Assembly (NCBI RefSeq): GCF_034702125.1
Contig: NC_085858.1
Coordinates: 55,935,279 to 55,999,278, forward strand
Direction: 5' to 3'
DNA from: Engraulis encrasicolus
Taxonomy: Eukaryota > Chordata > Actinopteri > Clupeiformes > Engraulidae
Length of the DNA: 64,000 nucleotides
In this document: piece by piece, positions 47,001 through 57,331 of the stretch
Position numbering within the stretch: position 1 is the stretch's first letter
Layout of the letters: the number at the start of each line of letters is the position of its first letter
Translations under genes and position numbers: made by a program
Notes under the pieces: model-generated
Seen by the model: only the letters and a program-made list of their open reading frames with translations
Database searches by the model: none
What the model was told of the DNA's origin: nothing

Positions 47001-48156
47001 ACCCAGAATTGAGGATATCTGAACTCACTTGATGTGGAAATTTAAAGCAGCACTATGCAACTTTTGCTTATTCTTGTTTGTTTTTAAACAAGGCTTTCCT
47101 ATGGGCTAGGATTCTTGAATGTTAATTTTCAAATGTTTATTGACCAAGTCTTGTTAGCCTGACTCGCCACTAGCCACATTACATGTTTTTTCCACTGGTG
47201 GTCAAGAGAGTCATTTGCCCTTAATAATGACTCATCATCTTACTATCACCACCTTACTATCACTACATGGAATTTTACTATCACCAAACAAAATGATTCA
47301 TCACCCTTGGGATTATTGCATAGTGTACCTTTAAATTCCCGCTGACCAGTGGCACAACACTTAAGGCTTTAGGTGACACAACACTTTAGGCTTTGACCAA
47401 AATCGTCGAGTCATTAAAACACAGCATAAATGTATGATCTCTCGTCCAAGCACAGTTAACTTTTAGCTATATTCTCAGTGTGTATACACCATATTGTGTA
47501 TTGTACCATATATGTATACTGTATAATATAATGTATAATGTATATAATTTATAATATAATGTAATGTGGGCACTATAAGTAAATATCATGTAATATCAGT
47601 CCTTACCACAGACTAAGAAGCATTGTGTGGTGCTATAGGCAAAATGTATCAGGCCAGTGCAAGTGTTGTAAGTGTACCTCCGTTGACATGTATGTGCGAC
47701 TGTTGATCAGTTTATGGTGCTCGACTTGTATTCTGTGGTGCTGTGCCACAGAATGGTCTATCATGTATGGGAAACACTGAACATAATACATAACAGTGAT
47801 GTGTCTGTGTACTGTTAGGATGGACCTGGTCCGCCTCCCAGCACGGCACCCAAGACGACCTGGACGTGCGGGCGACTCGCCTCTTCTTCAGCGCGTACAG
47901 AGGCACGTCCGACTGCCCCCGGGCACGCCGCAAGAGCGTAGCCTGCAGCCTGCTCTCCATCGGGGGCTGTGGGACCGAGGCCACCCACCGGCTCATCGTG
48001 TCCTGGTTCGTCGACCACCCACAGAGCCCGTTTGGCCTGCACCGGATGGTGGAGATGGGCAAAGGCCTGGGCAAGCAGGCGGGCGACTGGTACGGTCCCG
48101 GCATCGCCTCCCATATCATTCGGTGAGCCGCGGACTTGTAAACACCCTGTTCGAGT

Positions 48157-48237
<81 letters not shown>

Positions 48238-51200
48238 TGTTCAGTCTTTGGGTTCTTTTCTTTCCATTATGCAAACTCCTGTCCTCCCTTGCTCTCCTGC
48301 CTCCTTGTTTTTAATTCAGAATTAATGATTCAGAATTAAGTAGTGCCGTCGAGTTTACTTTGATCTTTCATTTGATTCCAAATAAAGAGGTGTTTGCATG
48401 ACGTTTTCAAAGCAGAATTAAGCTTTATGCAGAATTAAATGGAGTTAATACTGAATGAAATGTTTAATGTAAACGTAGCAACTGTCTGTGACTGAAGACA
48501 ACTATTAATTGTTGCTGTAAGGACCTGCACCTGGCTGTCCCCTGCTGCTGCACCTGTTTGAGATGTTACTGTAAATGCAGGCTGCAGATTCATCGTGTGC
48601 ACAGCACTGTGTGGTTGTTGTGTGTAATCACACTGACAATTGGAAGTCGCTTTCACTTTGCAGAGTGGGAAGAGCTGTAAGCAGCAAATGTACTGTAGCT
48701 CCCTTGGCAGACACACAGGTCACTCAATAGATGTTCAGCCTGCTGTGAACTAGTGTTAATGAGGTGTGTGTGTTAGCTAAATTTGCTGATATCCCTGGTC
48801 GGATGCTCTCCATTTAAGATGACACCTTGTGTTGCTTTGTCTCTTCTGCTGACACAGTCGTTAGTACATCAAGAATGATTTGGTGTACTGTCCACCACTG
48901 AGGTATACATGTCAGACTCTGTTGTGCTTTTGTGTTCACTCTTGGCTTCATTTTTGATCATCTGTCTGTCATGTTTTTTTTATCTCCTGATCTGTCAATG
49001 TGTCTCTCTCTCTCTCAGGAAGGCAGTGGCGGCATCTGAGCTGTCTGATGTTGTGGTCTATGTGGCCCAGGACTGCACTGGTGAGTGAATGTCTTAAGTT
49101 TTCAGTGCAAGCCTGTTCACTCTGCATCCATCCTTACCATGCAGCAATAACTTATGTAATGCTCTCATTTCATTCAAGAGTTTAAATTAATTTAAAATGT
49201 TTTTAAATTTAAAATAATGTGAAAATGAATTAAAATTATTTCGTAAGTGTGTTACACGAAGACTTGAAATAAAACATCAGCCTATGTATAACTTTTTTAT
49301 ATCAATAGCTTCAATATCTTCGGGTCAGTAGCTTAATTTACTGTATGTGCGAGCAAAATGCATAACCACGACCGTAGCCTGCTGTGACTGCTGCTGTTTC
49401 TGGTACAGCCACAGCCGACGGGCAATGCTACTACAGTGCAGCCAATGTGGACGGTGCCTCCTCCTCCTCCACCACTGCCACGGTTATCTGTGCAGGCTTT
49501 GTCTGACTAATCTTGTGTGACTGTGTGTGCGTGACTAAGCCCAGTGTGCCGCCATGGCTGCGTCTGCTTTCTCTGTGTCTGCTCTCTGCAGTGTACAAGG
49601 GGGACATTGTGAAGTTGTGCGAGCGGCCCCGCTACGAGGGCCCCAGGGCCCGGCCCGCTCCCTGGAGGGCCCTCGTCCTCCTGGTGCCCGTACGGCTTGG
49701 CGGGGACGCGATCAACCCGGCCTATGTGGACTCTGTCAAAGTAAGTGAGGACCTGGTGGATGTAGCCACAGATGAGCAGTGCACACAGAGCCACACGCAC
49801 AGATGCACATTACTTAGCAACTTCAAGATGCAATTCAGTAGAGTGGCGATAGAATACATTTACTTGTACTATAGTGTAGAATTGTCGCCAACAATGGAGC
49901 TACAGTTTAAACATTTTTTTTTCAATGTCGTTGTTGTTCTCCCTCTAGAGGCAAGATGTTTGATAAAATCATTTGTAACGCCATGTTGTGAAATTAAACA
50001 AGTATTTTTTTAAATAGGTTAAATACTTTGTGACATGTTGTGACCATTTTTGAATTAATTGCTGTATATTTTTTGTAAATTTGCAGACAGTAATCTGCCA
50101 AGATGTACATACGTAAACCCAGAGTTAACTTGATCCTTTGTCTCTCTTTGAAAAATAAAAAATCAGAGGCTGTTCAGGTTAGAAAGCTGTATTGGAATCA
50201 TTGGTGGCAGGCCCAAACACTCCCTCTATTTCGTCGGATTTCAAGGTAAGAAACTCCTGTCGCCTTATCATCTGTTCATTCATACATAAATTAGTGATGG
50301 CCACAAAATACCATTTAAATAGAGAGTTAAGAGAGGCTCAAAAGAAAATCACTGGCGTGCAGGTTGTCAGTTAATTTGTCAGTTTGTCTTAATGCTAATC
50401 TGTCTCATTACAATGTATAATGTATAATAGCATATAATGTATTGCACCACGCTGCATATTCCCCTGACCCCAGATGAGCACCTGCTGTACTTGGACCCAC
50501 ACTACAGCCAGTCCACAGTGGACATCAGTCAGGATGACTTCCCCCTTGAGGTGAGTTATATGGAGATCCTCTACTGAGAGCGGTCAGGGGCAGGTGCAAA
50601 TCCTGGGTTCAAAACGTTAACACCCTGACACATTTCCGTGGTAATACAGAGCAGGGTTTTTACTAAACCCGAGAATTACAAAAACAAGGTCCAAAAGGTC
50701 CTGAATCCTCTCTAACTGACCAATAGGAATTCCTTGTACGCATGTGGAAATTGTGGTAAAATCTTTGTAAAGGATGTCTTGCTTTGACATTACATTGCAT
50801 TTGGCAGACACGTTTTAACCAAAGCGACTTACAATCGAGGACATAATCATAGCCAACATCACTAGCAGATACAAAGCGCACAGGAAATATACAGAACAAC
50901 AAATGCAGATTCTAAGAGGGGTTAGTGGGTTTTTTATGTCCATCATTCTTTTTTTACATGGCCTTCAGATGATTTAATACACTAGTACAGTAAGTAATTA
51001 TTAGATTGTGTCCATTCTTCTAAGTGTTTTGTTTCTTGCAGTCGTTTCACTGTAAGTCAGCGCGGAAGATGGCCTTCAGCCGTATGGACCCTAGCTGTGC
51101 CGTGGGCTTCTACGCCAGGGGCCAGCGCGAGTTCGAGACACTGTGTCTGCAAGTCAGTGCGGTAAGTTGACTATTCTTGCTGTGGGTCATCCAGCCACTT

Positions 51201-52170
51201 TGCTACTATTGCTTAAAGAAGATATGAAACGAATATTCATATGTTATTCAAATTAAATATTTTGCCAGCAATAAGTTCGGAGGACACAGTTAATTAGCCA
51301 AACTTTCTCATGCCATTTTTCTTCACTAACTCCGGCACTACAATCATTAAACACATCACTAAAACTTTCCCCCCAAAAGTGACGTCTTGCCCACTGCACG
51401 AGTTCCCTTCCCAGTCTGACCACAATGTGACCCGACAGTGTTCTATCGCTGGAGCACACTTCATGTAAACATTACACACATGGCGTCTCCACTCACCTTT
51501 TGAAAGCTGAAAGCTGAAATGAATTGAAGGGAATGATTTGTGGCAGATTATAACAGTAGCTACATCAGTTGTGCAAGTGAGATGCATGATTTAAGGGAAA
51601 ATGCCTCATTTCTACAGAAGTTCTGCTGGAGATATTGCGGTTTTGTTTGTGATACATGTATGGTTGTAAAGCTCTGTCATTCAAAGTAAGCTCTATAGCA
51701 TTTAGAGCACATTTAGAGCACAACTGACCTGAATATATTATGAACACCAGAGATGAAACAAGGTTCACCGGAGGCCCTGAGTTACTTTGCCATCGTAATC
51801 GTTTGCACACTATTCGCAATTGGATAATTTAGGTTCACCTCACAGTTTCAATAAAGAACCAATTAATAGTTCAGCGCTGCTCATGACAAAACTGTATGGA
51901 TTCGCCGCTGTCCTCTATTAAAAATCTAATGAGTTTAAGCGTCCAGTGATGTGAACACTGCTTAACCCCTGTGCCCTTTTGTTCCTTTGGCAGGCTCTGA
52001 ACTCAGACAAAAACAAGTACCCCATGTTCACATTTGTGGAGGGCCACCAGGAGGATGGAGAGAGTGACACGTCGTCCTCCTTCTTCTCCGAGTCCTCCTG
52101 CTCCATCAGCAGAGGCAGGCCCAGCAAGGCAAGCCAGTCCAGCAGCGCAGATGAGTTTGTCTTCTTATGA
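43840..52170 (+). CDS. atg4d: Cysteine protease ATG4D (10 coding exons, complete)
   Basis: Exons: 43840-44014, 44245-44328, 45206-45379, 47819-48122, 49019-49080, 49592-49740, 50167-50245, 50474-50550, 51042-51161 and 51994-52170. Together 1401 nt in one frame, 466 aa, close to human ATG4D (474). ATG4 enzymes process LC3/GABARAP precursors and remove lipid from them in autophagy. The catalytic Cys is in [12 protein letters not shown] (about residue 124), and Asp and His are in YLDPHYSQ (about 350 and 352). The C-terminus DEFVFL fits an LC3-interacting motif (F-x-x-L after acidic residues). Exon-1 features (AWNTVKYGW) and the end SSADEFVFL point to ATG4D rather than ATG4C. It is convergent with the sulfotransferase gene downstream. 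Confidence 0.93.
44245..44328 (+). CDS. atg4d: atg4d exon 2
   Basis: [20 protein letters not shown] to SLTDA, phase 1-1. Confidence 0.88.
44614..44830. repeat. Inverted-repeat element in atg4d intron 2
   Basis: The left arm GGGTCAACGACGTCCAAAAA through TGCTGACAGTAACTGTAA is repeated inverted at the right end with a few mismatches. There is a T-rich centre of about 85 bp. Confidence 0.8.
45206..45379 (+). CDS. atg4d: atg4d exon 3 (catalytic Cys)
   Basis: It encodes [18 protein letters not shown] through [19 protein letters not shown]. The Cys of GWGC is the nucleophile. Confidence 0.95.
45409..45810. mobile_element. hAT-type MITE, 402 bp, in atg4d intron 3
   Basis: The ends are TAGGGATGCAAA and TTTGCATCCCTA. 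Flanks ATTCCTAT / ATCCTAT look like an 8-bp target duplication with one base lost. The inside is rich in ATTAATCGAT. It begins 30 bp after the exon 3 donor. Confidence 0.8.
45811..47818. other. atg4d intron 3, remainder
   Basis: Two roughly inverted stretches (gtttgcaaatgagaaaa..agatattgaaat near 45960 and atttcaatatctcgcaaag near 46635; tgatgtcatcatgac near 46030 and gatgacgtcgcaagacgtca near 46600) suggest the arms of a decayed TIR element at about 45900-46800. No gene is seen. Confidence 0.45.
47819..48122 (+). CDS. atg4d: atg4d exon 4
   Basis: It encodes [11 protein letters not shown] through [19 protein letters not shown] and [18 protein letters not shown]. It ends in phase 2. A (TG)n array begins 41 bp after the donor. 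Confidence 0.93.
48164..48235 (+). repeat. (TG)n microsatellite, 36 units
   Basis: A pure TG array in an atg4d intron, 41 bp after a donor. Confidence 0.97.
48240..49018. other. atg4d intron, no gene
   Basis: Nothing supportable apart from a (TC)n run just before the acceptor at 49018. Confidence 0.5.
49019..49080 (+). CDS. atg4d: atg4d exon 5
   Basis: [20 protein letters not shown], between ctctctcag and GTGAGT. Confidence 0.9.
49592..49740 (+). CDS. atg4d: atg4d exon 6
   Basis: [18 protein letters not shown] to [20 protein letters not shown], ends in phase 0. Confidence 0.93.
50167..50245 (+). CDS. atg4d: atg4d exon 7
   Basis: [20 protein letters not shown] to FVGFQ, phase 0 to 1. Confidence 0.92.
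50474..50550 (+). CDS. atg4d: atg4d exon 8 (catalytic Asp and His)
   Basis: [20 protein letters not shown]. The Asp and His of LDPH complete the catalytic triad. Confidence 0.94.
50770..50850 (-). repeat. SINE-like fragment
   Basis: cattacattgcatttggcag and accaaagcgacttacaatcg resemble part of the repeat at 39110-39329. Confidence 0.5.
51042..51161 (+). CDS. atg4d: atg4d exon 9
   Basis: 40 codons, [19 protein letters not shown] to [10 protein letters not shown], phase 0-0. Confidence 0.93.
51164..51993. other. atg4d last intron, no gene
   Basis: No element or exon is recognised. Confidence 0.5.
51994..52170 (+). CDS. atg4d: atg4d exon 10 (C-terminus)
   Basis: [19 protein letters not shown], a Ser-rich tail, then DEFVFL and TGA at 52168-52170. 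Confidence 0.93.
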   Translation, partial: ALNSDKNKYPMFTFVEGHQEDGESDTSSSFFSESSCSISRGRPSKASQSSSADEFVFL

Positions 52171-52180
52171 ACTTTGCAGA

Positions 52181-52276
<96 letters not shown>

Positions 52277-52372
52277 AACATAAACACTGCCGCTTTGAAC
52301 AGGACTGTTCAAAAAGTTGCGAGTCCGTTGTGATATGTGACTCTGTTGTGATATTAGAGCTCTCAGCCTGTT

Positions 52373-52466
<94 letters not shown>

Positions 52467-53690
52467 CGGTAAGCATTTTCAGAGGACCGATCACTTGTGA
52501 CTGTTTTGATATGAGCTTGGGGACTGCTGCAGTATGAAGAGGCTCTCCTGTGACTGCTTTCTACAGAACACTGACTGTGCTAATCACCCTACTTCCTGTG
52601 GACAAAGAATGTTTACGCTGTCTTACAACTGTCTATGCTCAGCATACCATACACCGCTATGAATGTAGAACATACAAAAAAAAACAATGTTTTTGCACTG
52701 CAGCTATGTACTACCAAGTCTGAATTAACTGACATGAGGATGGTTGGTTCTTGTTGGAATTGGGACCCGCTTCCAGATTATTTGCACTGGAACTACTACC
52801 AAGTAAATACACTGACGTCGTAACAGGTTGTTTGGGACCTGTGTCCTTGTCTTCATTTTTGAACTGTCTGTTTCACAAATTATCTTTTTATATGGTTCTG
52901 TTTTGTTAAATAAGCTCCATTTTAATGGGGGGCACCTATCTACAAGAAAATATTTATGAGTCAAGTATCTGTTATCAACCTGAAACATCAAAGCATTGAC
53001 AAACGGAACTTGGTGGCCAATAACACTCGCACAAGGTCCTGTTTTCCTGTTTTCCTGTTTTGTTGTTTTCTCTGTGGACACGGTTTCTGTCTGCGCTCAC
53101 TCAGTTGTTGGGAAGGGTGAGCCTGTTAAGCTGTGGTGGTCCTTAAGGCTATAATCAGCTTCGTCCATATGGCTCGCTCTTTTCTGTGTCTTCTTCAGTT
53201 AGCTATACAGGGTCCTACTCAGACAATCACTTTTGTTGTTACGTACCTACCATACTCTAGCAAGTGGGAACTTTGTTAGTTAAAAGTCATGGGGTTATAG
53301 AATAGCTTACACTTTCTTCAACGTTTTTTTTTTAATCACAGACTATCCCAAAGACAAATACAGTATAATGATGATGAACACTAAGTTAAGGACTTCTGTT
53401 ACACTGGTTATTATGATAATAGTATGGTTATGGATTACACTATAATTATTATTTATATTGTGTTGTATGTTTTTGGCAAAGAGCACTGTGTTTTATTTCT
53501 TTAAAATAAATTATATAATTTAACCTCAAGGTGATGTGATTTAGGGTTTCGTGGGATATTGATGAAGGAACTGAAATGGATATGTTTGTGCAAAAGTCAT
53601 TTTTTTCTTACATTGAATCATATGTGTGATACTGATTGTGTTTACTGTTGTTTAAAGAGAATGCCAAATAAAAACAAATGTCAGACACTC
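52171..53690 (+). other. atg4d: atg4d 3'UTR with two (CA)n arrays
   Basis: (CA)n runs at about 52184-52270 and 52376-52464; the first starts 13 bases after the stop. Candidate poly(A) signals are at 53505-53510 and 53667-53672. Confidence 0.65.
53505..53510 (+). terminator. atg4d: Candidate poly(A) signal of atg4d
   Basis: AATAAA in an A/T-rich context. A second one lies at 53667-53672. Confidence 0.5.
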
Positions 53691-53699
53691 TAAGCTTAC

Positions 53700-54182
53700 A
53701 TGTCAGTACAAGTCCTCCTTGCTGGCACTGCTGCATGTGTGATTCATGCCGATTATATTGTAGATCGATCCTTCTGCCTCTCGCACCCTGACGTTCGCAA
53801 AGTAAGTGAAGCTTGTTGCGTCTGTGTACTGTAATTCCCTGATTGAAATAGTACCGCTTTATAGGGACTAAGCGGGCCCTGCGTGAGTCTGCTGGGCCAT
53901 GTGACAGGATGTGCTTTTGGTAAATGGGTTAAATCTGCTCTCCATTCCTCAAGAGCATGTGAGCGGCACATGGGGCTGCTTGAGCGCTATTCGGCTACTG
54001 CTGCCAGCCTCTGAAAACAAGAGGTTCAACTCCAATGTCAGTGTGTGGTCGCGACGTTTGTTTATCTGTCCTCTGCTAGACTTTGTACTTAGTAGTTAGT
54101 TCCATTAGAACTTGGCACCACTGTTTTCTTGTTACCTTTTATTATCATATTGTCAGTCAATATAAACATGGAAAAAACTGTA
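53700..54182. other. Spacer between convergent genes
   Basis: No coding signal. It lies between the poly(A) signals of atg4d (+) and the sulfotransferase gene (-). Confidence 0.5.
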
Positions 54183-54188
54183 TTTATT
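54183..54188 (-). terminator. Candidate poly(A) signal of the sulfotransferase gene
   Basis: TTTATT on the plus strand, AATAAA on the minus strand, about 430 bp after the stop codon. Confidence 0.5.
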
Positions 54189-54340
54189 AAAATAATGTAT
54201 GTAACCCATGTACATGATTATACATACAACATATAATGCATGTAACACATTTTACTTTCTAACAGTATTTACATCAGTAAATTCAATCGCTGTTCCCCAT
54301 GCAAGACCCTGACCAGTCCCTTCAGATCCAAAGTCCTGCT

Positions 54341-54606
54341 CCTCCAGCACACCTGTCCTCCTAACTCCCAGTCACACCTGTCCTCCTAGCTCCCAGTCAC
54401 ACCTGTCCTCCTAACTCCCAGTCACACCTGTCCTCCTAACTCCCAGTCACACCTGTCCTCCTAACTCCCAGTCACACCTGTCCTCCTAACTCCCAGTCAC
54501 ACCTGTCCTCCTAACTCCCAGTCACACCTGTCCTCCTAACTCCCAGTCACACCTGTCCTCCTAACTCCCAGTCACACCTGTCCTCCTAACTCCCAGTCAC
54601 ACCTGT
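54341..54606 (-). repeat. 25-bp minisatellite in the sulfotransferase 3'UTR
   Basis: About ten copies of a unit reading CACACCTGTCCTCCTAACTC plus CCAGT on the plus strand. Copies are nearly identical. It ends about 14 bases from the stop codon. Confidence 0.95.
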
Positions 54607-54619
54607 CTCCGTCGGTTAG

Positions 54620-55559
54620 TTAGTTAGTGGGCACAGACCTCATGTCGCGTCCGTACTGCTGGAAGTAGAGATGGGAGTGGTACTGGAGCTCGGGCAGCAC
54701 CAGCCGCACACAGAAGCCCTGCTCCCTCTGGCTGAGGTTAGCCCTGAGCTGGTAGCCCATGACGGTGGCCGTGTCGGTCTGCCATGGCCGCACCAGGTCC
54801 TCCAGCTCCGCAGGCGCCACCCCTTCCCTCGCCACGCACATCTTGCGCGCCCGCTCCGTGGCCTTCCTGAGCAGCGCCACCTCGCGGCTCAGCCGGACGC
54901 GCCCGTACATCTCGGCCTTCTCCCAGAAGAGCTGCAGGAAGAAGTCGTAGAGCAGCGCGTCCAGCGAGTTCCAGGCGCTCAGGCGCTCCTTGCCGGCCTG
55001 GTCCAGCGCGGCCACGCTGAGCACCGAGCGCACGTTGAGCCGCACGTACACCAGCTCCTCCAGCGGCACCCCCAGCAGCGCGCCCAGCAGCACCAGGGAC
55101 TCGTCGAAGTGCTCGGCGATCATCACCAGGTGGAACTCATCCTCCAGGCGCGCCAGGTCCGCGGGCCAGGAGCGGTTCCACTGCCGGCTGTTCAGGCCCA
55201 TGTCGAAGCACATGGGGTTCTTGGCCAGGCCGTCCTCCAGGTTGCCGGGGTCAAAGTAGGCGTCCGGGTTCTCCAGGAAGACGGTGAGGGCCGACTTGCG
55301 CTTCAGGACGCCGGCGGCGGCCGCGGCCCGGTTGGCCACGTTGGCGGCCTTCTGGGCCTTGGCGAAGGCAGGCACGGCGGAGGTGTAGTAGTTGAAGACC
55401 GCCTCGAAGGTGCGGAGGGGGTCACGGAGCAGCGTGACGTAGACGGCGTTGGGCGGCATCACCTTCTGCAGCTGCGTCATGTCCAGGCGCATGTGGCTGC
55501 ACAGGATGTCAAACTGGGAGGAGCCCTCCGGGAGCTCATCCACAAACTCGGGCCTGAAC
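54620..55559 (-). CDS. Sulfotransferase exon 3 (catalytic remainder)
   Basis: It runs from RFRPEFVDELPEGSSQF to YFQQYGRDMRSVPTN and a TAA stop. The open frame extends upstream into the adjoining SINE, but the ctgctcctcag acceptor and the join to exon 2 set the true start. It has high GC and Ala/Leu-rich helices. The long plus-strand frame over it is a shadow. Confidence 0.93.
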
Positions 55560-57331
55560 CTGAGGAGCAGAGGAAAGTGAAAGTGAAAGCCCATTGGGAA
55601 ACTCCAACTCCCATTGTCATTGTGACACAGCACTCCACAGCACACAAGTGAACACTGCACACAACGAAATTGCATTTTATGCCTCACCCGTGCAAGGGGG
55701 CAGCCCTCAGTGGCGCCCCATGGGGAGCAGTGCAGTGGGACGGTACCATGCTCAGGGTGCCTCAGTCATGGAGGAGGATGGGGGAGAGCACTGGTTGATT
55801 ACTCCCCCCACCAACCTGGCGGGTCGGGAGTCGAACCGGCAACCTCTGGGATGCAAGTCTGACGCCCTAACCGCTCACCCATGACTGCCCACAGAGGAGG
55901 AGATTATAGGTCACAGTGGTGGCCAAAACCAACTATACAGCTTCACCCCTGAGTCTCTAGGACTTTGTCTGTAATGTCTGCTAAAAAAATCTTATCTTAA
56001 CACTGCAAACATGACTACTCACGACTACATGCCAGAGTATGGGAACACACATCAATCAGGATAGAATAACCAACTGGGTTTAAAGCACAGGCACACTAAC
56101 TTCTTGAGAATAATGAAAGTCATGTCCATAACAGCTGAACACTAACAGGGCCTTAATGGCAGATTATACAACTTCACCAAGTTCACCTAATTCTTGGTAA
56201 AAAAAAAAAAAAACTCTCTTTTTTCACAATTTACAAATACTGGATATCAACCAGATTCTTTGTTTTGGAGCTGACACTTTGTTTTTGAGCTTTTGAGAAA
56301 TGGGTGAAATATATATTACATTCTTCTAGGACAGTGGTTCTCAACCTTTTTTGAAGTAATGCCCCCTGGACCTCATCCTAACCCTCTGAATGTCCCCTTG
56401 ACCTCATCATAACCCTACCAAGGCCCCCCATAGTATTAAAAAATTAAAAGGACTAATGCCCTCAGTGACAACTAAGCACTGCCCCCTCTCAACTGTATCC
56501 CTCTCAACGCCCCGCAATTCTCATTGGGGGGCTGTACCACCCCTGTTGAGAAACTTCTAGAATTCCTCCTGTCTAGTATAAAAACTCTGTAAGCCTACCT
56601 CGCTGGGTAACTGAACTGGTAGGTGTAGTAAGGGAAGGCAAACGTGGCTTTCTCCCTCTCGCCGAGCCTGAACAGGAGGTTCTGTACGGTGCTGCTGCCG
56701 GTCTTGTGGGTCTTGAGGAAGACTACGGGGGGCGGAGGTCTTCTCATCCCATCGGTGGTGGAGACCGTGGGGTCTTCTGGATCCTCCGTGGAAGCGGCGG
56801 TGGTGATGGCCTCTCCTCCATCTCTCCTCCTGCTCCTCTCCTCCTTGTGTGGTGGTGATGTGGCCTTCGGTCTGACAAGGGCCTTCTCATGCTCTATCCT
56901 TTTCTCCAAACCTGGCTTTTGACTGTATACATAATGTAAAAGAAATCATAACGCATTTTGATCTTCAGCATATATTGTACACATAGGTATTAGACACGTG
57001 CAGTATACACATACACATACACATGCACCACAAGTGCATAAGCAGAACAACTTCGCTTATCACTACTACTAAGTACTAACGCTTCTGTGACTTTTTAAGA
57101 GGGTGTAATGACAAAGGCGTATATACGACCACCTTGTCAAAACAAGTTGGGACCAGATAGTAAACAGCAGCGAAGCAGCAAAGCCTACAGACAGCACAGC
57201 ACAGCACAGTACCTGAGTGGCTGAAGGGAGTGTGTGGCCAGGAGCATGAGCAGTAAGGTGACGGCCAGGGTGACCACGAGGCCTGTCACACGGTGCCGCC
57301 ACAGCCGATGTGAAACCCACCAGAGGGTCAT
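54620..57331 (-). CDS. Galactose-3-O-sulfotransferase family protein (3 exons, complete)
   Basis: Exons on the minus strand: 57331-57213, 56922-56599 and 55559-54620, 1383 nt in frame, 460 aa, typical for GAL3ST enzymes. It is a type II Golgi membrane protein. There is a short basic N-terminus (HRLWRHR), one signal-anchor helix (about residues 16-33) and a charged stem with low-complexity sequence to about residue 100. The sulfotransferase domain follows. The PAPS-binding 5' loop is FLKTHKTGSST (about 108-118). The 3'-phosphate loop is TLLRDPLRTFEAVF (about 190-203). The block LVMIAEHFDESLVLL is a family signature. These enzymes transfer sulfate from PAPS to the 3-OH of galactose in glycolipids or glycans. 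I cannot say which of GAL3ST1-4 is closest; features recall GAL3ST2/4. Confidence 0.9.
55577..55890 (-). repeat. tRNA-derived SINE, copy 3, abutting a splice acceptor
   Basis: The minus-strand head is GGGCAGTCATGGGTGAGCGG with B box GGTTCGACTCC. The 3' end CCAATGGGCTTTCACTTTCA runs into the pyrimidine tract of the sulfotransferase exon 3 acceptor, about 18 bases from the AG. Confidence 0.9.
55891..56331. other. Sulfotransferase intron 2, no feature
   Basis: AT-rich sequence with a poly-A run near 56200. Nothing else is seen. Confidence 0.45.
56332..56554. mobile_element. hAT-type MITE, about 223 bp, decayed right end
   Basis: The left TIR is CAGTGGTTCTCAACC; the right end reads CTGTTGAGAAAC and lacks the final CACTG. 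Flanks TTCTAGGA (56324-56331) and TTCTAGAA (56555-56562) agree at 7 of 8. Confidence 0.72.
56599..56922 (-). CDS. Sulfotransferase exon 2 (stem and PAPS 5' loop)
   Basis: SQKPGLEKRIEHEKALV, a Glu/Arg/Thr stem, then PPVVFLKTHKTGSSTVQNLL and FAFPYYTYQFSYPA. 324 nt. Confidence 0.9.
57213..57331 (-). CDS. Sulfotransferase exon 1 (membrane anchor)
   Basis: MTLWWVSHRLWRHRVTG then a hydrophobic helix (LVVTLAVTLLLMLLA). It ends in phase 2 before GTACTG. A five-codon upstream ORF (ATG GGG AGG GAG AGA TGA) ends overlapping this start codon in the configuration ATGA. Confidence 0.82.

Noticed and set aside
54671..55651. 326-codon plus-strand frame over the sulfotransferase exon
   Set aside because: Gln/His/Leu-rich shadow of the real minus-strand catalytic exon.
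55560..55687. Extension of the sulfotransferase frame to MRHKMQFRCVQCSL
   Set aside because: That part is SINE sequence read through; a good acceptor at 55560-55561 joins in frame to exon 2 with the sulfotransferase 5' loop.
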